Shown here: piece by piece, positions 8,214 to 19,437 of the stretch | Layout of the letters: every line of letters begins with the position of its first letter | How positions within the stretch are numbered: position 1 is the first letter of the stretch | Source of the DNA: Pseudomonadota bacterium | GTDB lineage: Bacteria > Myxococcota_A > UBA796 > GCA-2862545 | Reading direction: 5' to 3' | DNA: 64,000 nucleotides | Assembly (NCBI GenBank): GCA_023954855.1 | Contig: JAGSGY010000013.1 | Location: forward strand, 34,902-98,901 | Made by a program: the position numbers and the translations under genes | Notes under the pieces: model-generated | What the model was told of the DNA's origin: nothing | Seen by the model: only the letters and a program-made list of their open reading frames with translations | The model's database searches: none

Positions 8214-9773
8214 GTGAATCGTTTCTGCCACTTCCTCTCGACTGGAATGGTCGCGCTCGCTGCATGCGGAGAGCCGACGAGTGAGGTTGCGAGCCCTGGA
8301 GCCACAGCCCCCGCCGGTGAAGCAGCGCTGACGGTGGTCTACACGGCCCATGGTGAGGGTGAGATTGAGCCCTGTGGTTGACCGCGTCATCCTCTGGGCG
8401 GTCTGTCCAGGCGAAGTCAGTGGGTCGAGGACGCGCGCTCGTTGGGTGCAGTCGTCTATGTGAACGCCGGGAACGCGCTAGCCCCGCCTTCTAGGAACAA
8501 CCATGGGTCGATCGGGGATGCAGAGCGCATCAAGGCCGAGCTCATCCTCCAGACAGCCGCAGCGGACCAGATCGATGCGATGGCTCTCGGCGAAGAAGAT
8601 TGGCGTCTAGGTCTGGACTGGCTTCGGCAGCGGTCCGCAGAGCTTGCATTGCCCGTGCTGGCTGCCAATCTCGAGTGTGATGGCGTCGCGCCGTTCCCGG
8701 CGAGCCGAGTCGTCGAGCGTGCTGGGCTGAAGGTGGGCATTGTCGGTGTGACGAGTGGACAGGTTCCCGGCTGCATCGTTTCCGACCCCATCGCCGCCGC
8801 CGGTCGCGTAGCGGATGGCCTCAGGGCCGAGGTCGACGTGGTGGTGGGCTTACTGCCCCTCCGGCTGACCCGGATTGAGGAAGGAGCGGATCTCGGGATC
8901 GACCTCGCGGTGAGCGGGGGTGAGCCCGTGAAGTACGAAGACCTGGTTCCGTGGCGGGGTGGGTACAAGGCGGCCTCGGGGGGCCAGACCAAGCATCTGG
9001 GTGCCGTCGGTCTCTACCCGAGTCCAGGCGCGACGGGTTGGGCCCCCGATCCATCACTGGTCTTGCTTCGTGAGATCGAGAAGACGCAGGCGCTTCGTGA
9101 TCGCGTTGCCGATCGGCTTGAGAAGGCCAACGACGAAGGGCGGCGTAGCCGCTACGGCGAGATGATCGCCAAGTACGACGCCGATCAAGAGGAACGCCGG
9201 GCGAAAGTCGCGGCGTTGGCGGGAGACAGCGGCGTGGGCAATCGGCTCGTCAACAAGCTGGTCCCTCTCGATGAGGCGATCTCGGATCACCCAGAGACTC
9301 TGGAGCGCGTGACTTCAGCGAAGGCTCGGGTCACTGCGGCTGCCACCGGGGGAGCGGACGTCACCGAGCTGGTCAACGTCCCACACCTCATCCCGGGAGA
9401 CGGACCGTTTGTGGGAGCCGACGCCTGCCAGTCGTGTCACACCGAGCAGCACACCCAGTGGCGTCGGACCTCTCATGCCAGAGCGTACAAGGGCCTTGTG
9501 GACGTCGATAGGGCCATGGACCCGGAGTGCTACTCCTGCCACGTCACCGGGGCGGACTCCGAGCACGGACCGCGCGAGCCGATGCTGGTCGGTCCGTTCC
9601 GCGATGTGCAGTGCGAAGCCTGTCATGGGCCCGGGCGTGCCCACATTGCAGCACCGGCAACGGTACGAATGGTGAAGAGCCCAGATGAATCTCTGTGCAT
9701 CACCTGCCATGATGGTGAGCGAGACATGGGGCGCTTCGAGCTGGAGCGCTACCTCAAGAGGGTGTCGCATTGA
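8214..9773 (+). CDS. Candidate selenoprotein: lipoprotein with degenerate 5'-nucleotidase-like domain and tetraheme cytochrome
   Basis: About 519 residues, reading TGA at 8379-8381 as selenocysteine (residue 56). The GTG at 8214 has GGAGG four bases upstream. The N-terminus is a lipoprotein signal ending LAAC (Cys18). Next comes VVYTAHGEGEIEPCG-U-PRHPLGGLSRR, which matches the PCGC..GG..RR motif I recall from metallophosphatase-like lipoproteins, with U in place of the second Cys. The frame is continuous across the TGA. The nucleotidase-like domain has lost the usual G-N-H-[ED] (here GEEDW), so it is probably not a hydrolase. A coiled region follows, then four c-type heme motifs: CQSCH (9426), CYSCH (9529), CEACH (9612) and CITCH (9695). 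It overlaps the next gene by TTGA. The alternative is a nonsense mutation or base error, with a shorter product from ATG 8442, but that would lack any export signal. Confidence 0.8.
8379..8413 (+). promoter_or_regulatory. Putative bacterial SECIS element directly after in-frame UGA
   Basis: Counting the U of UGA as 1, CUGGGC (16-21) pairs with GUCCAG (27-32), including one G-U, and closes the five-base loop GGUCU. GGUCUG occupies positions 22-27 and a U is at 17, the same positions as the SelB-recognised GGUCUG and U17 of the E. coli fdhF SECIS. In my fold U17 pairs with A31 and is not bulged. GGU CUG also encodes the conserved Gly-Leu, so part of the match could be protein-driven. Confidence 0.75.
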
Positions 9774-10645
9774 GCTTTCCGACGCTGATCTCTGGCGTGT
9801 TCGCCGGACACTGGACCTCCCCAGAGAGGACCACCGGCTGCACGGCGTTTCTTTTTCCAGGCGGCGCGACCGCGGGTGTGTGCGTCCCCGGAAGCGCGAC
9901 GGGTACGCGAGAGATGGGGGCTCTCGAGTCCGGTCATCTTGCGCCTGAGATTCACGGGCTCTGCCTGTCAGGTGGCTCCGCGTTTGGGTTGGCGGCCGCA
10001 GACGGCGTCATGCGTACGCTCGCCGAGCAGGGCATCGGCTTCGACACGTCCAATGGGCCAGTTCCGATCGTGCCGGCGGCGATTCTCTACGACCTCTCCA
10101 CCGGGACGGTGCGTCCCGACGCGGCATCGGGCCGGGCAGCTGCCGAGAGCGCTTCATCGCGGCCCTTGGCCGAAGGGCGGGTCGGCGCTGGCGCCGGAGC
10201 CAAGGTCGGTAGCGTGACGGGCTCCGCGGTCCCCGGTGGCTTTGGCTGCTCGACCTATGCCGTAGGGGAGTGGACTGTAGGCGCCGCCGTCGCTGTGAAC
10301 GCTCTGGGCAGCGTTCGCGACCCCGAGACGGGCGCGTGGGTCGCTGGAGGGCCGCCCACGGACTTGCGTCGACCGGGCAGTCCACGAGAGCAGACGACAC
10401 TTGCCGTCGTCGTGACGGATGCGCCCCTCGACAAGGGTGCGGCCACGGTGCTCGCACGCATGGCAAGTGCCGGGCTTGCCCGCACGCTTTACCCCGCGTA
10501 CACCGCATTTGATGGTGACGTGGTGTTCGCGGTCTCACCTGCCAAGGGCCCCTGTGTCGACCCGATGGATCTGACCCGGCTCGGCCATGCGGCGGCGATC
10601 GTCGTGGCCCGGGCGATTGTGCGAGCGGTCAGTCGAGCATCGTGA
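9770..10645 (+). CDS. P1-family (DmpA/NylC-like) N-terminal nucleophile peptidase
   Basis: 291 residues from a TTG that overlaps the upstream stop (TTGA), so it is translationally coupled to the candidate selenoprotein. LSGGSAFGLAAADGVMRTL, GRVGAGAGAKVGS and WTVGAAVAVNALG are hallmarks of the P1/S58 family. These are Ntn hydrolases that self-cleave at an internal Ser/Thr/Cys to expose the nucleophile and act as L-aminopeptidases, D-Ala esterases or oligoamide hydrolases. The likely cleavage area is near GCSTYAVG or downstream; I cannot fix the nucleophile by eye. It is cytoplasmic, with no signal peptide. Substrate unknown. Confidence 0.8.
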   Translation: MSFPTLISGVFAGHWTSPERTTGCTAFLFPGGATAGVCVPGSATGTREMGALESGHLAPEIHGLCLSGGSAFGLAAADGVMRTLAEQGIGFDTSNGPVPIVPAAILYDLSTGTVRPDAASGRAAAESASSRPLAEGRVGAGAGAKVGSVTGSAVPGGFGCSTYAVGEWTVGAAVAVNALGSVRDPETGAWVAGGPPTDLRRPGSPREQTTLAVVVTDAPLDKGAATVLARMASAGLARTLYPAYTAFDGDVVFAVSPAKGPCVDPMDLTRLGHAAAIVVARAIVRAVSRAS

Positions 10646-11741
10646 TCGCGTCGGACACCTGGGCGTGTCCGATCTGGAGCAGAAAGTCGTTGCGGCGACC
10701 GTAGCTCTTCGCGCCCAACACGAAGAAACGTGGCTCGGGGTTTCGAAGCACTTCGGCGCCCTGGGATACCTGATCGAGGCAGTCTCCTCCGCTACCCGAG
10801 GCGGCGAGCAGGGCCGCTGCGAGCTTCATCGGTCCTTCGGAGGCGTAGCAGAGGTGGACCTGCAGCTCCCGGGTTGGAGCGAGGTCCGGACGAAAGCCGG
10901 TGCACGCCACCAGGGTGTCCACTTGAACGGTCCGTCCATCCTCGAGGTTGATGACGAGGTCCTCGTTGTCGTGGCTCACCGACTCCACGCGAGCGCCGGG
11001 GAGATGTTCGGTCTTCGCGACCGCCTCCCGGGCGGCCACCCAGAGCCCATGTCGCTCGGCCAGAGCGTCGTCGGCCGGTGAGTGGAATGAGGGTGTCTCG
11101 GTACCGCACAGCCAGGTCACCTGGCGGCCCTCTGCGAGGAGTTCGAGCACCAAGGTGCATCCCGTCGCTCCGGATCCGAGTACCGCGACCCGTTCGCCGG
11201 GCACGCTCGTAGCGTGGTGGATTCCATAGAGGATGCGTCCTTCCGCAGCGGCTGCGCGCTCTCCCTTGGCCACGACGCCACCGATGCCCACCGGATTCGG
11301 CTGGCCGACCACGCCAGAGCAATCCAGGACTGCGTCGACGGTCACCACGCGCTCACCGTCAGCGCAGTCGAAGAGGAGGCGAAAGGGGAGCGGGCCGCGC
11401 GTGCCTCCGCCGATGGCCTCGGTCTTGCGTAAGCTCGAGCGAGTGACGCCATGAAGCCTGTGACCCTCGTGGACGTTCAGCGTGGCGGCGATCGGCTTCA
11501 GGTAGTGCTCGACCATGTCGGCCCCGGTGGGGCAGGCCTCGAGTTCGGTGAGGGTACAGAGCTGGCGGCCGAGTTCCGTCGTGTTCATCTTCCACGGCGT
11601 GAAGAGGCGAACGTGCCCCCAGTCCAAGAGGGCTTGACCCACGGCTCCACGCTCGAAGACGTCGACCGTGTGGCCGGCGTTTTGCGCGGCGAGTGCGGCT
11701 TCGATGCCGATAGGGCCTGCTCCGATGACTGCGATTCGCAT
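10629..11741 (-). CDS. FAD-dependent oxidoreductase (NAD(P)-binding, monooxygenase-like)
   Basis: 370 residues from an ATG preceded by AGGAG at good spacing. Two Rossmann folds are visible: VIGAGPIGIEAALAAQNAG followed by ..VFERG at the N-terminus (FAD), and VAVLGSGATGCTLVLELLAEG at about residue 190 (NAD(P)H). ACTGFRPD is the ATG motif typical of flavin monooxygenases and lysine/ornithine N-hydroxylase-like proteins. It converges on the P1 peptidase gene, overlapping it by 17 bases, and diverges from tsaD with about 80 bases between. Substrate unknown. Confidence 0.75.
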   Translation of the reverse strand: MRIAVIGAGPIGIEAALAAQNAGHTVDVFERGAVGQALLDWGHVRLFTPWKMNTTELGRQLCTLTELEACPTGADMVEHYLKPIAATLNVHEGHRLHGVTRSSLRKTEAIGGGTRGPLPFRLLFDCADGERVVTVDAVLDCSGVVGQPNPVGIGGVVAKGERAAAAEGRILYGIHHATSVPGERVAVLGSGATGCTLVLELLAEGRQVTWLCGTETPSFHSPADDALAERHGLWVAAREAVAKTEHLPGARVESVSHDNEDLVINLEDGRTVQVDTLVACTGFRPDLAPTRELQVHLCYASEGPMKLAAALLAASGSGGDCLDQVSQGAEVLRNPEPRFFVLGAKSYGRRNDFLLQIGHAQVSDAITMLD

Positions 11742-11819
11742 AGATGCTCCTGCGGCTCTGTATACCGACTGCCAGGTGCGTTTCACGCGCGAAGAGGACG
11801 CGGGGGTTAATCGCTGCGC

Positions 11820-12785
11820 ATGAATGTCCTCGGAATCGAGTCCAGCTGCGACGAGACCGCCGCCTCTGTGGTGGGGGCCACGGGCGTGCTCTCGGATGTG
11901 GTGCATAGCCAAGTCATCCACGCCGAGTACGGGGGCGTCGTTCCCGAGCTCGCAAGCCGTGCTCACGTCGAGAAGATGGGAACGGTGGTTCGCGCTGCAC
12001 TCAGCGAGGCCGGCATCGAGCGACCAGATGCGGTCGCGGCAACCGCCGGGCCTGGCTTGATTGGCGCAGTGCTCGTGGGCCTGTCGTTTGCGAAGGGGCT
12101 CGCCGCGGCGTGGGATGTCCCATTCCTGGGCATCAACCACCTCGAAGGGCACCTGCTCTCGGCATTGCTCGAAGACCCCGCCCCGGCGTTCCCATTTCTC
12201 GGGCTGGTGGTCAGTGGCGGGCACTCCACCGTGTACCTGGCACGTGACGTGGGCAACTACACCGTGCTCGGTGAGACCATCGACGATGCCGCCGGTGAGG
12301 CCTTCGACAAGACCGCCCGCATGATGCGCCTTGGCTACCCGGGTGGGCCCGTCGTGGACCGGCTCGCTGCCGAAGGCAATCCCAAGGCCGTGAAGTTCCC
12401 CAGGCCAAGACCCGGCGACCTGGACTTCTCGTTCTCAGGACTCAAGACCGCCGTTCGCACCCACGTGCAGAAGAAAGACCGGGCCAGCGATGTCGACGTC
12501 TGCGCGTCCTTTCAGGCGGCAGTGGTCGACTGTCTTCTCGGACGCGTGAAGGAGGCCGCAGAGCGCACCGGTGTGCGGCGTCTCGCACTCGCGGGCGGTG
12601 TGGCCGCGAATAGTGAGCTCCGCCGGCGTGCACTGGAGCTCGATCTCGATGTCTTTGTTCCCCCAAAGAATCGCTGTACCGACAACGGCGCGATGATCGC
12701 GAACGCAGGGCGGCAGCGCCTCATCCGCGGCGAACGCCATGCAATGGACCTGGGCGCTCGCCCCGGCTGGAGGGTCGATGAGTGA
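11820..12785 (+). CDS. tsaD: tRNA N6-threonylcarbamoyladenosine transferase TsaD
   Basis: 321 residues. The protein opens with the family signature VLGIESSCDETAASVV, carries the metal-binding H-x-x-x-H at His107/His111 (NHLEGH), and has SGGHSTVYL, the DDAAGEAFDKTARM stretch, LALAGGVAANSELR and PKNRCTDNGAMIA. TsaD moves the threonylcarbamoyl group from the adenylate made by TsaC onto A37 of ANN-decoding tRNAs and needs TsaB, encoded at 24748. It overlaps rsmA by eight bases. Confidence 0.96.
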   Translation: MNVLGIESSCDETAASVVGATGVLSDVVHSQVIHAEYGGVVPELASRAHVEKMGTVVRAALSEAGIERPDAVAATAGPGLIGAVLVGLSFAKGLAAAWDVPFLGINHLEGHLLSALLEDPAPAFPFLGLVVSGGHSTVYLARDVGNYTVLGETIDDAAGEAFDKTARMMRLGYPGGPVVDRLAAEGNPKAVKFPRPRPGDLDFSFSGLKTAVRTHVQKKDRASDVDVCASFQAAVVDCLLGRVKEAAERTGVRRLALAGGVAANSELRRRALELDLDVFVPPKNRCTDNGAMIANAGRQRLIRGERHAMDLGARPGWRVDE

Positions 12786-13623
12786 AGAACTCCATCCGGC
12801 GGTTCTACTTCGCGCCCTCGAACAGCGGGCACGCAAGCGCTTTGGCCAGCACTTCCTGGCGCGGCCATCGATTGTGTCTCGCATCGTGCGTGGGGCTCGA
12901 GTCTCCGAAGGGGACTCCGTCCTCGAGATTGGACCCGGTCTTGGCGTATTGACGCGGGAATTGATGCGAACTGGGGCCTCGGTGACCGCTGTAGAGCTCG
13001 ACCGCGACCTCGCGGCTTTCCTGCGCGAGCGCGAGCCCGACCTCCGGCTCATCGAGGGGGATGCCATGGTGGTGGACCTCGACGAGGCCATCCCGGATCC
13101 GCCGGCCAAGGTCGTGGCGAACCTTCCGTACAACGTCGGCACGCAGCTTGTGCTGCGTCTGATCGACGAGCCCGCCAAGGTCTCCTCGATCACGGTGATG
13201 CTCCAGAAGGAAGTTGTGCAGCGGATGCTCGCGGAGCCAGGGAACCGGACCTATGGGGCCCTGACCGTTCAAATTGCCGTGCGCGGTCAAGCGAGCTGGG
13301 TCTTGGGCGTCCCGCCGGAGGCGTTCCATCCGCCACCGAAGGTCGACTCGGCGGTGGTCCGGATTGACCTCTACGAGGCTCCTCGCACCGGAGCGGTCAC
13401 TCCAGAGCAGTTCGACAGGGTCGTTCGCGCCTGCTTTACCCAGCGGCGAAAGACCTTGATCAACAGCCTCTCCACGATGATTGGCAAGGAACGGGCCCGA
13501 GCGGCTGCCGAGCGCGCAGAGCTTCCGGAGCGCATTCGCGGTGAGGCACTCGACGTCGAGGCCTTTGTACGGCTCGCCGAGGCTGTGTACGCGATTTCCG
13601 CGGAGCAAGGCGACGAGGCCTAG
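12778..13623 (+). CDS. rsmA: 16S rRNA dimethyladenosine transferase RsmA (KsgA)
   Basis: 281 residues from the ATG at 12778, with GGAGG four bases upstream; this start lies inside the end of tsaD. ARKRFGQHFL opens the family, VLEIGPGLGVLT is the SAM-binding motif, VELDRDL the acidic loop, NLPYNV the catalytic motif IV, and FHPPPKVDSAVV the conserved C-terminal segment. It dimethylates two adjacent adenines in the 3' hairpin of 16S rRNA. Pairing with tsaD places two RNA-modification enzymes in one transcript. Confidence 0.96.
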   Translation: MSEELHPAVLLRALEQRARKRFGQHFLARPSIVSRIVRGARVSEGDSVLEIGPGLGVLTRELMRTGASVTAVELDRDLAAFLREREPDLRLIEGDAMVVDLDEAIPDPPAKVVANLPYNVGTQLVLRLIDEPAKVSSITVMLQKEVVQRMLAEPGNRTYGALTVQIAVRGQASWVLGVPPEAFHPPPKVDSAVVRIDLYEAPRTGAVTPEQFDRVVRACFTQRRKTLINSLSTMIGKERARAAAERAELPERIRGEALDVEAFVRLAEAVYAISAEQGDEA

Positions 13624-13788
13624 AGCCGCCTGTAGCCCTGCAGTCACGGTGGTTTGGTCTGCTCGTTTGGCGCGTACCCGACCCGGACAAGAGGCTTGCG
13701 CGGGCGTCCTCCCCCTGTTTCCGTTAAGAGCCCACGTTTCCAGGCGTTTTTTCTGACGCTTGAACTGCAGACCTCCACAGGAGCGGGA

Positions 13789-14544
13789 ATGCGCATCGCG
13801 TCCGTTGGCATGACCGACGTTGGCCTCAAGCGGGGCCACAACGAGGACAACTACTTGATCAACGAGGAGCTCTCGCTCTTCGTGGTTGCCGACGGCATGG
13901 GCGGTCACGCGGGTGGCGAGTACGCTAGCGCCATCTGCGTGAACACGATCGAAGAGATCGTCACTTCCATCGAGCTTCACGACGATATCCCCGTGGACTC
14001 GGACGACCCTGTCGAGGTTACCCGCGAGCGTCTGCGCTACGCCATTCGTCTTGCCGGCCGTCGCATCTTCGAGAAGGCGCGTGAGGAGCGGGAGTTCCAC
14101 GGCATGGGCACGACCGCCGTCGCGGTTCTCGTGGCTGCCGGAAAGGCCTTCGTGGCCCATGTGGGCGATAGCCGCGTCTATCGCAAGCGCGGGGATAGCT
14201 TCGAGCAGGTCACCGAGGATCACTCGCTGGTCAACGAGAAGCTCAAGGCAGGTCTCATCACCGCCGAAGAAGCCAAGAACCACAAGATGCGCAACGTCAT
14301 CACCCGCTCGCTTGGCTACCAAGAGGACGTTGAGGTCGACCTGTCGGTGTTCGACGTCGAGAAGGGCGATCACTTCCTGCTCTGCAGCGACGGCTTGTCC
14401 GGCCACGTCGATGGCGAGGAACTCGGCCTGCAGATCGGCTCCTCGCTTCAAGACTCCGCGCGTCACCTCATCGAGATGGCCTGCGAGCGTGGCGGCGAGG
14501 ACAACATCACCGTCGTGATCTTCCGGGCGGAGTCCAACGCTTGA
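13789..14544 (+). CDS. PP2C-family Ser/Thr protein phosphatase (Stp/PrpC type)
   Basis: 251 residues from the ATG at 13789, with an AGGAG upstream. All PP2C metal motifs are present: GHNEDN, ADGMGGH, HVGDSRVY, DHSLVNEKL, CSDGLSGHV and GGEDNITVV. These single-domain bacterial enzymes dephosphorylate proteins phosphorylated by Hanks-type kinases, often cell-division and cell-wall regulators. No kinase is in the window. The stop overlaps the TTG start of an M23 peptidase, which supports a cell-envelope link. Confidence 0.92.
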   Translation: MRIASVGMTDVGLKRGHNEDNYLINEELSLFVVADGMGGHAGGEYASAICVNTIEEIVTSIELHDDIPVDSDDPVEVTRERLRYAIRLAGRRIFEKAREEREFHGMGTTAVAVLVAAGKAFVAHVGDSRVYRKRGDSFEQVTEDHSLVNEKLKAGLITAEEAKNHKMRNVITRSLGYQEDVEVDLSVFDVEKGDHFLLCSDGLSGHVDGEELGLQIGSSLQDSARHLIEMACERGGEDNITVVIFRAESNA

Positions 14545-15452
14545 GCGATGCGAGCGCCGAGGCGATGAAGCGACTGCGCGTCCAGGTCTGGGCGTTCGGG
14601 GGCCTCTCGGCTGCGCTCTTGGTCGCACTCGCGGTCGTGGTCCCGCGTAGCAACGCCTATCCAGAATTGGTCGAAGAGAATCTCGAGCTGAAAGGCTCGC
14701 TGGAGCAGATGGGTGCTCGTGTCGACGAGATGGACCGTCTATTGCTTCGGCTTCGCCTGTACGACGCACAGCTGCGCTCGCTGACCGATCCGCTCGGGCC
14801 GTCGGGTCCACTGCACCATGCGCTGGGCGAGGGCGAGGCGGTTGATCCCGTTCGGCCTGCACTCGACGGTCTGGCCGACGCCATCGAAGACACCGACGTC
14901 GACCCCGCGAGTGGGGACTTCCCGGATCTCCGTCCGGCTGAGGCTTGGGCGGCAGCCCTCGATGCTCGCGCCGACACCTTCCTGTCGACCATGGAAGCCG
15001 CAGAGCCCGATGTTTCCTGGATCGTCGAGGAACTCGAGGGGCTTCGGGCCCTCGAAGAAGCGCTGCCTAGCAAGTGGCCGGCCATGGGACAGCTCACGTC
15101 GACCTTCGGGTACCGCCGTGACCCCCTCGATCGCAGGCAGTGGGCTTTCCACAGCGGCCTCGACATTTCAAACAAGCGGGGCACGCCGATCTACGCGGCG
15201 GCCCCCGGAAGAGTGCTCGAGTCGCGCACCGTCTCCGGGTACGGCAAGAAGGTCTTGCTCGACCATGGGTTCGGAATCACCACGACCTACGCCCACTGCA
15301 GCGTGCTTCACGTTGAAGAGGGCGACCTCGTCGAGCGTGGGCAGCTTGTCGGCAGGGTCGGATCGACGGGTCGCGTGAGCGGTCCCCATCTCCACTTCGA
15401 GGTTCGTCTCGACGGCCAAGCAGTGGACCCGCTCGACTACATCGAGCGCTGA
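14541..15452 (+). CDS. M23-family peptidoglycan endopeptidase, membrane-anchored
   Basis: 303 residues from a TTG coupled to the phosphatase stop (TTGA). One transmembrane helix is at about residues 12-34, followed by a coiled-coil stretch (ENLELKGSLEQMGARVDEMD) and a C-terminal LytM domain. The Zn ligands are in FHSGLD and HLHFE, with AAAPGRVLES and YAHCSVLHVEEGD around them, so the enzyme looks active on peptide cross-links. The layout resembles MepM/EnvC-like hydrolases in elongation or division. Extracytoplasmic location is inferred from the anchor. Confidence 0.9.
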   Translation: MSDASAEAMKRLRVQVWAFGGLSAALLVALAVVVPRSNAYPELVEENLELKGSLEQMGARVDEMDRLLLRLRLYDAQLRSLTDPLGPSGPLHHALGEGEAVDPVRPALDGLADAIEDTDVDPASGDFPDLRPAEAWAAALDARADTFLSTMEAAEPDVSWIVEELEGLRALEEALPSKWPAMGQLTSTFGYRRDPLDRRQWAFHSGLDISNKRGTPIYAAAPGRVLESRTVSGYGKKVLLDHGFGITTTYAHCSVLHVEEGDLVERGQLVGRVGSTGRVSGPHLHFEVRLDGQAVDPLDYIER

Positions 15453-15559
15453 ATGGGGCAGGGCGTTGGGCTCTGCACCAAAAAGAAGGGTTGTCTGGCG
15501 CTGTCCTGTGTGCAGGTTGGGCCGCCAACGAGTAAGTACGTGGCCCTTACGGAGACGGT

Positions 15560-18289
<2,730 letters not shown>

Positions 18290-18507
18290 GGTCGTGGCGC
18301 TTGCCCCTTCGAACAGGGCGTGCTAATCGCACCGGCGCTGGGTTTCCAGCGACTAAGACGCACACCGGAACCTGCAGTCGTCCTCGGTGCCTCGCAAGAG
18401 GTCGGGCGACGCACCGGTGGACGAACAACCAAACCACCCTTCGGGGCCAGCCTGAATACCGAAAGATCCCAGGCTGGGATCGCCGCAAGGCGACAGGAAA
18501 GAAAAAG
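18290..18507 (+). other. Intergenic region and rpsB leader
   Basis: This 218-base gap between secA and rpsB has a short inverted repeat near 18302-18330 (GCCC...GGGC) without a T-run, and a purine-rich GGAAAGAAAAAG just before the rpsB ATG that serves as the ribosome-binding site. S2 autoregulates its own mRNA in other bacteria; I cannot identify a specific S2-binding fold here. Confidence 0.35.
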
Positions 18508-19365
18508 ATGAACGTCTCGCTCCGCGACCTCCTTGAGTCTGGTGTCCACTTCGGCCACCAAACCCGTCGCTGGAACCCGAAGATGAAGCCGTACATTTAC
18601 GGCTCCAAGAACGGCATCCACATCATCGACCTGCAGCAGACCGCTCGCGGCCTCGTTGAGGGCGCTCGCTTCCTCTCCGCCAAGGCGGGACAGGGTGGCC
18701 AGATCCTCTTCGTCGGCACCAAGCGCGCCGCCCGCGACATCGTCGCCGAAGAGTCGGCACGCTGTGGCATGCACTACGTCAACCACCGCTGGCTCGGTGG
18801 CACGCTGACGAACTTCCAGACCGTGAAGAAGTCGATCGAGCGTCTCACGCAGCTCGAGTCGGCCCGCGATGAGGGTCGCTTCGACCTCCTCTCCAAGAAG
18901 GAGGCTCTCGAGCTCTCCCGCGAGATCGCGAAGATGGACCGCAACCTCGGTGGAATCAAGGCCATGAAGGGCCTCCCCGCGGCACTGTTCATCATCGACC
19001 CCCGCAAGGAGCACATCGCCATCGACGAAGCCCGCAAGCTCGGCATTCCGGTGGTGGCGCTCTGCGACACCAACTGCGACCCCGGTGGCGTGGACTACGT
19101 CATCCCCGGCAACGACGACGCCATCAAGAGCATTCGTCTGTTCACGGGCGCTCTGGCCGACGCCATCCTCGAGGGCCGTCAGTCCTCGACCAAGCGTCAG
19201 ACTGAAGTCTACGTTGGTAAGAAGGAAGTCGAAGCTCCGGTTGAGGTCATCAAGCGTGGCGCTCCCGCTGCCGAAGCTCCCGCTGCCGAGGCTCCTGCTG
19301 CCGAGGCTCCTGCTGCCGAGGCTCCCGCTGCGGACGCCGCTCCGGCTGCGACGCCCGAGGCCTAG
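18508..19365 (+). CDS. rpsB: 30S ribosomal protein S2 with Ala/Pro-rich tail
   Basis: 285 residues from the ATG at 18508. [24 protein letters not shown] and the later [32 protein letters not shown] are diagnostic of S2. The core is followed from about residue 245 by a repeated P-A-A-E-A tail encoded by five 15-base direct repeats. Such acidic Ala-rich extensions are seen on S2 of some high-GC bacteria and are not needed for ribosome assembly. First gene of the rpsB-tsf unit. Confidence 0.97.
   Translation: MNVSLRDLLESGVHFGHQTRRWNPKMKPYIYGSKNGIHIIDLQQTARGLVEGARFLSAKAGQGGQILFVGTKRAARDIVAEESARCGMHYVNHRWLGGTLTNFQTVKKSIERLTQLESARDEGRFDLLSKKEALELSREIAKMDRNLGGIKAMKGLPAALFIIDPRKEHIAIDEARKLGIPVVALCDTNCDPGGVDYVIPGNDDAIKSIRLFTGALADAILEGRQSSTKRQTEVYVGKKEVEAPVEVIKRGAPAAEAPAAEAPAAEAPAAEAPAADAAPAATPEA
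19261..19335 (+). repeat. Five tandem 15-bp repeats in rpsB
   Basis: Five consecutive near-identical copies of GCTCCCGCTGCCGAG, differing only at a few third positions, encode five A-P-A-A-E units. The high nucleotide identity suggests recent slippage expansion, so copy number may vary between strains. Confidence 0.9.
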
Positions 19366-19372
19366 TCGCTTT

Positions 19373-19420
19373 GAGCCCTTCGGGGCTCGCTACTCTTCCA
19401 AACTTCGCCCCGAAAGGGGC
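19373..19420 (+). other. Two hairpins in rpsB-tsf intergenic region
   Basis: GAGCCC-TTCG-GGGCTC (19373-19388) and GCCCC-GAAA-GGGGC (19407-19420) are perfect stems with very stable tetraloops. Neither is followed by a T-run. They could modulate the S2/EF-Ts ratio as a weak terminator or an RNA-processing or stability site; this is inference. Confidence 0.55.
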
Positions 19421-19437
19421 CCTGCCGAGGTGAACCC

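Noticed and set aside
8442..9773. A separate gene starting at the ATG after the TGA
   Set aside because: The ATG lacks a ribosome-binding site. The product would have no signal peptide although it carries four c-type hemes that need export, and the upstream part in the same frame supplies exactly that signal. I therefore join them through a Sec codon.
13624..13788. Small RNA or tRNA gene before the PP2C gene
   Set aside because: I could not form a cloverleaf or find a TTCGA-type T-loop with matching acceptor stem. The gap probably only holds a promoter.
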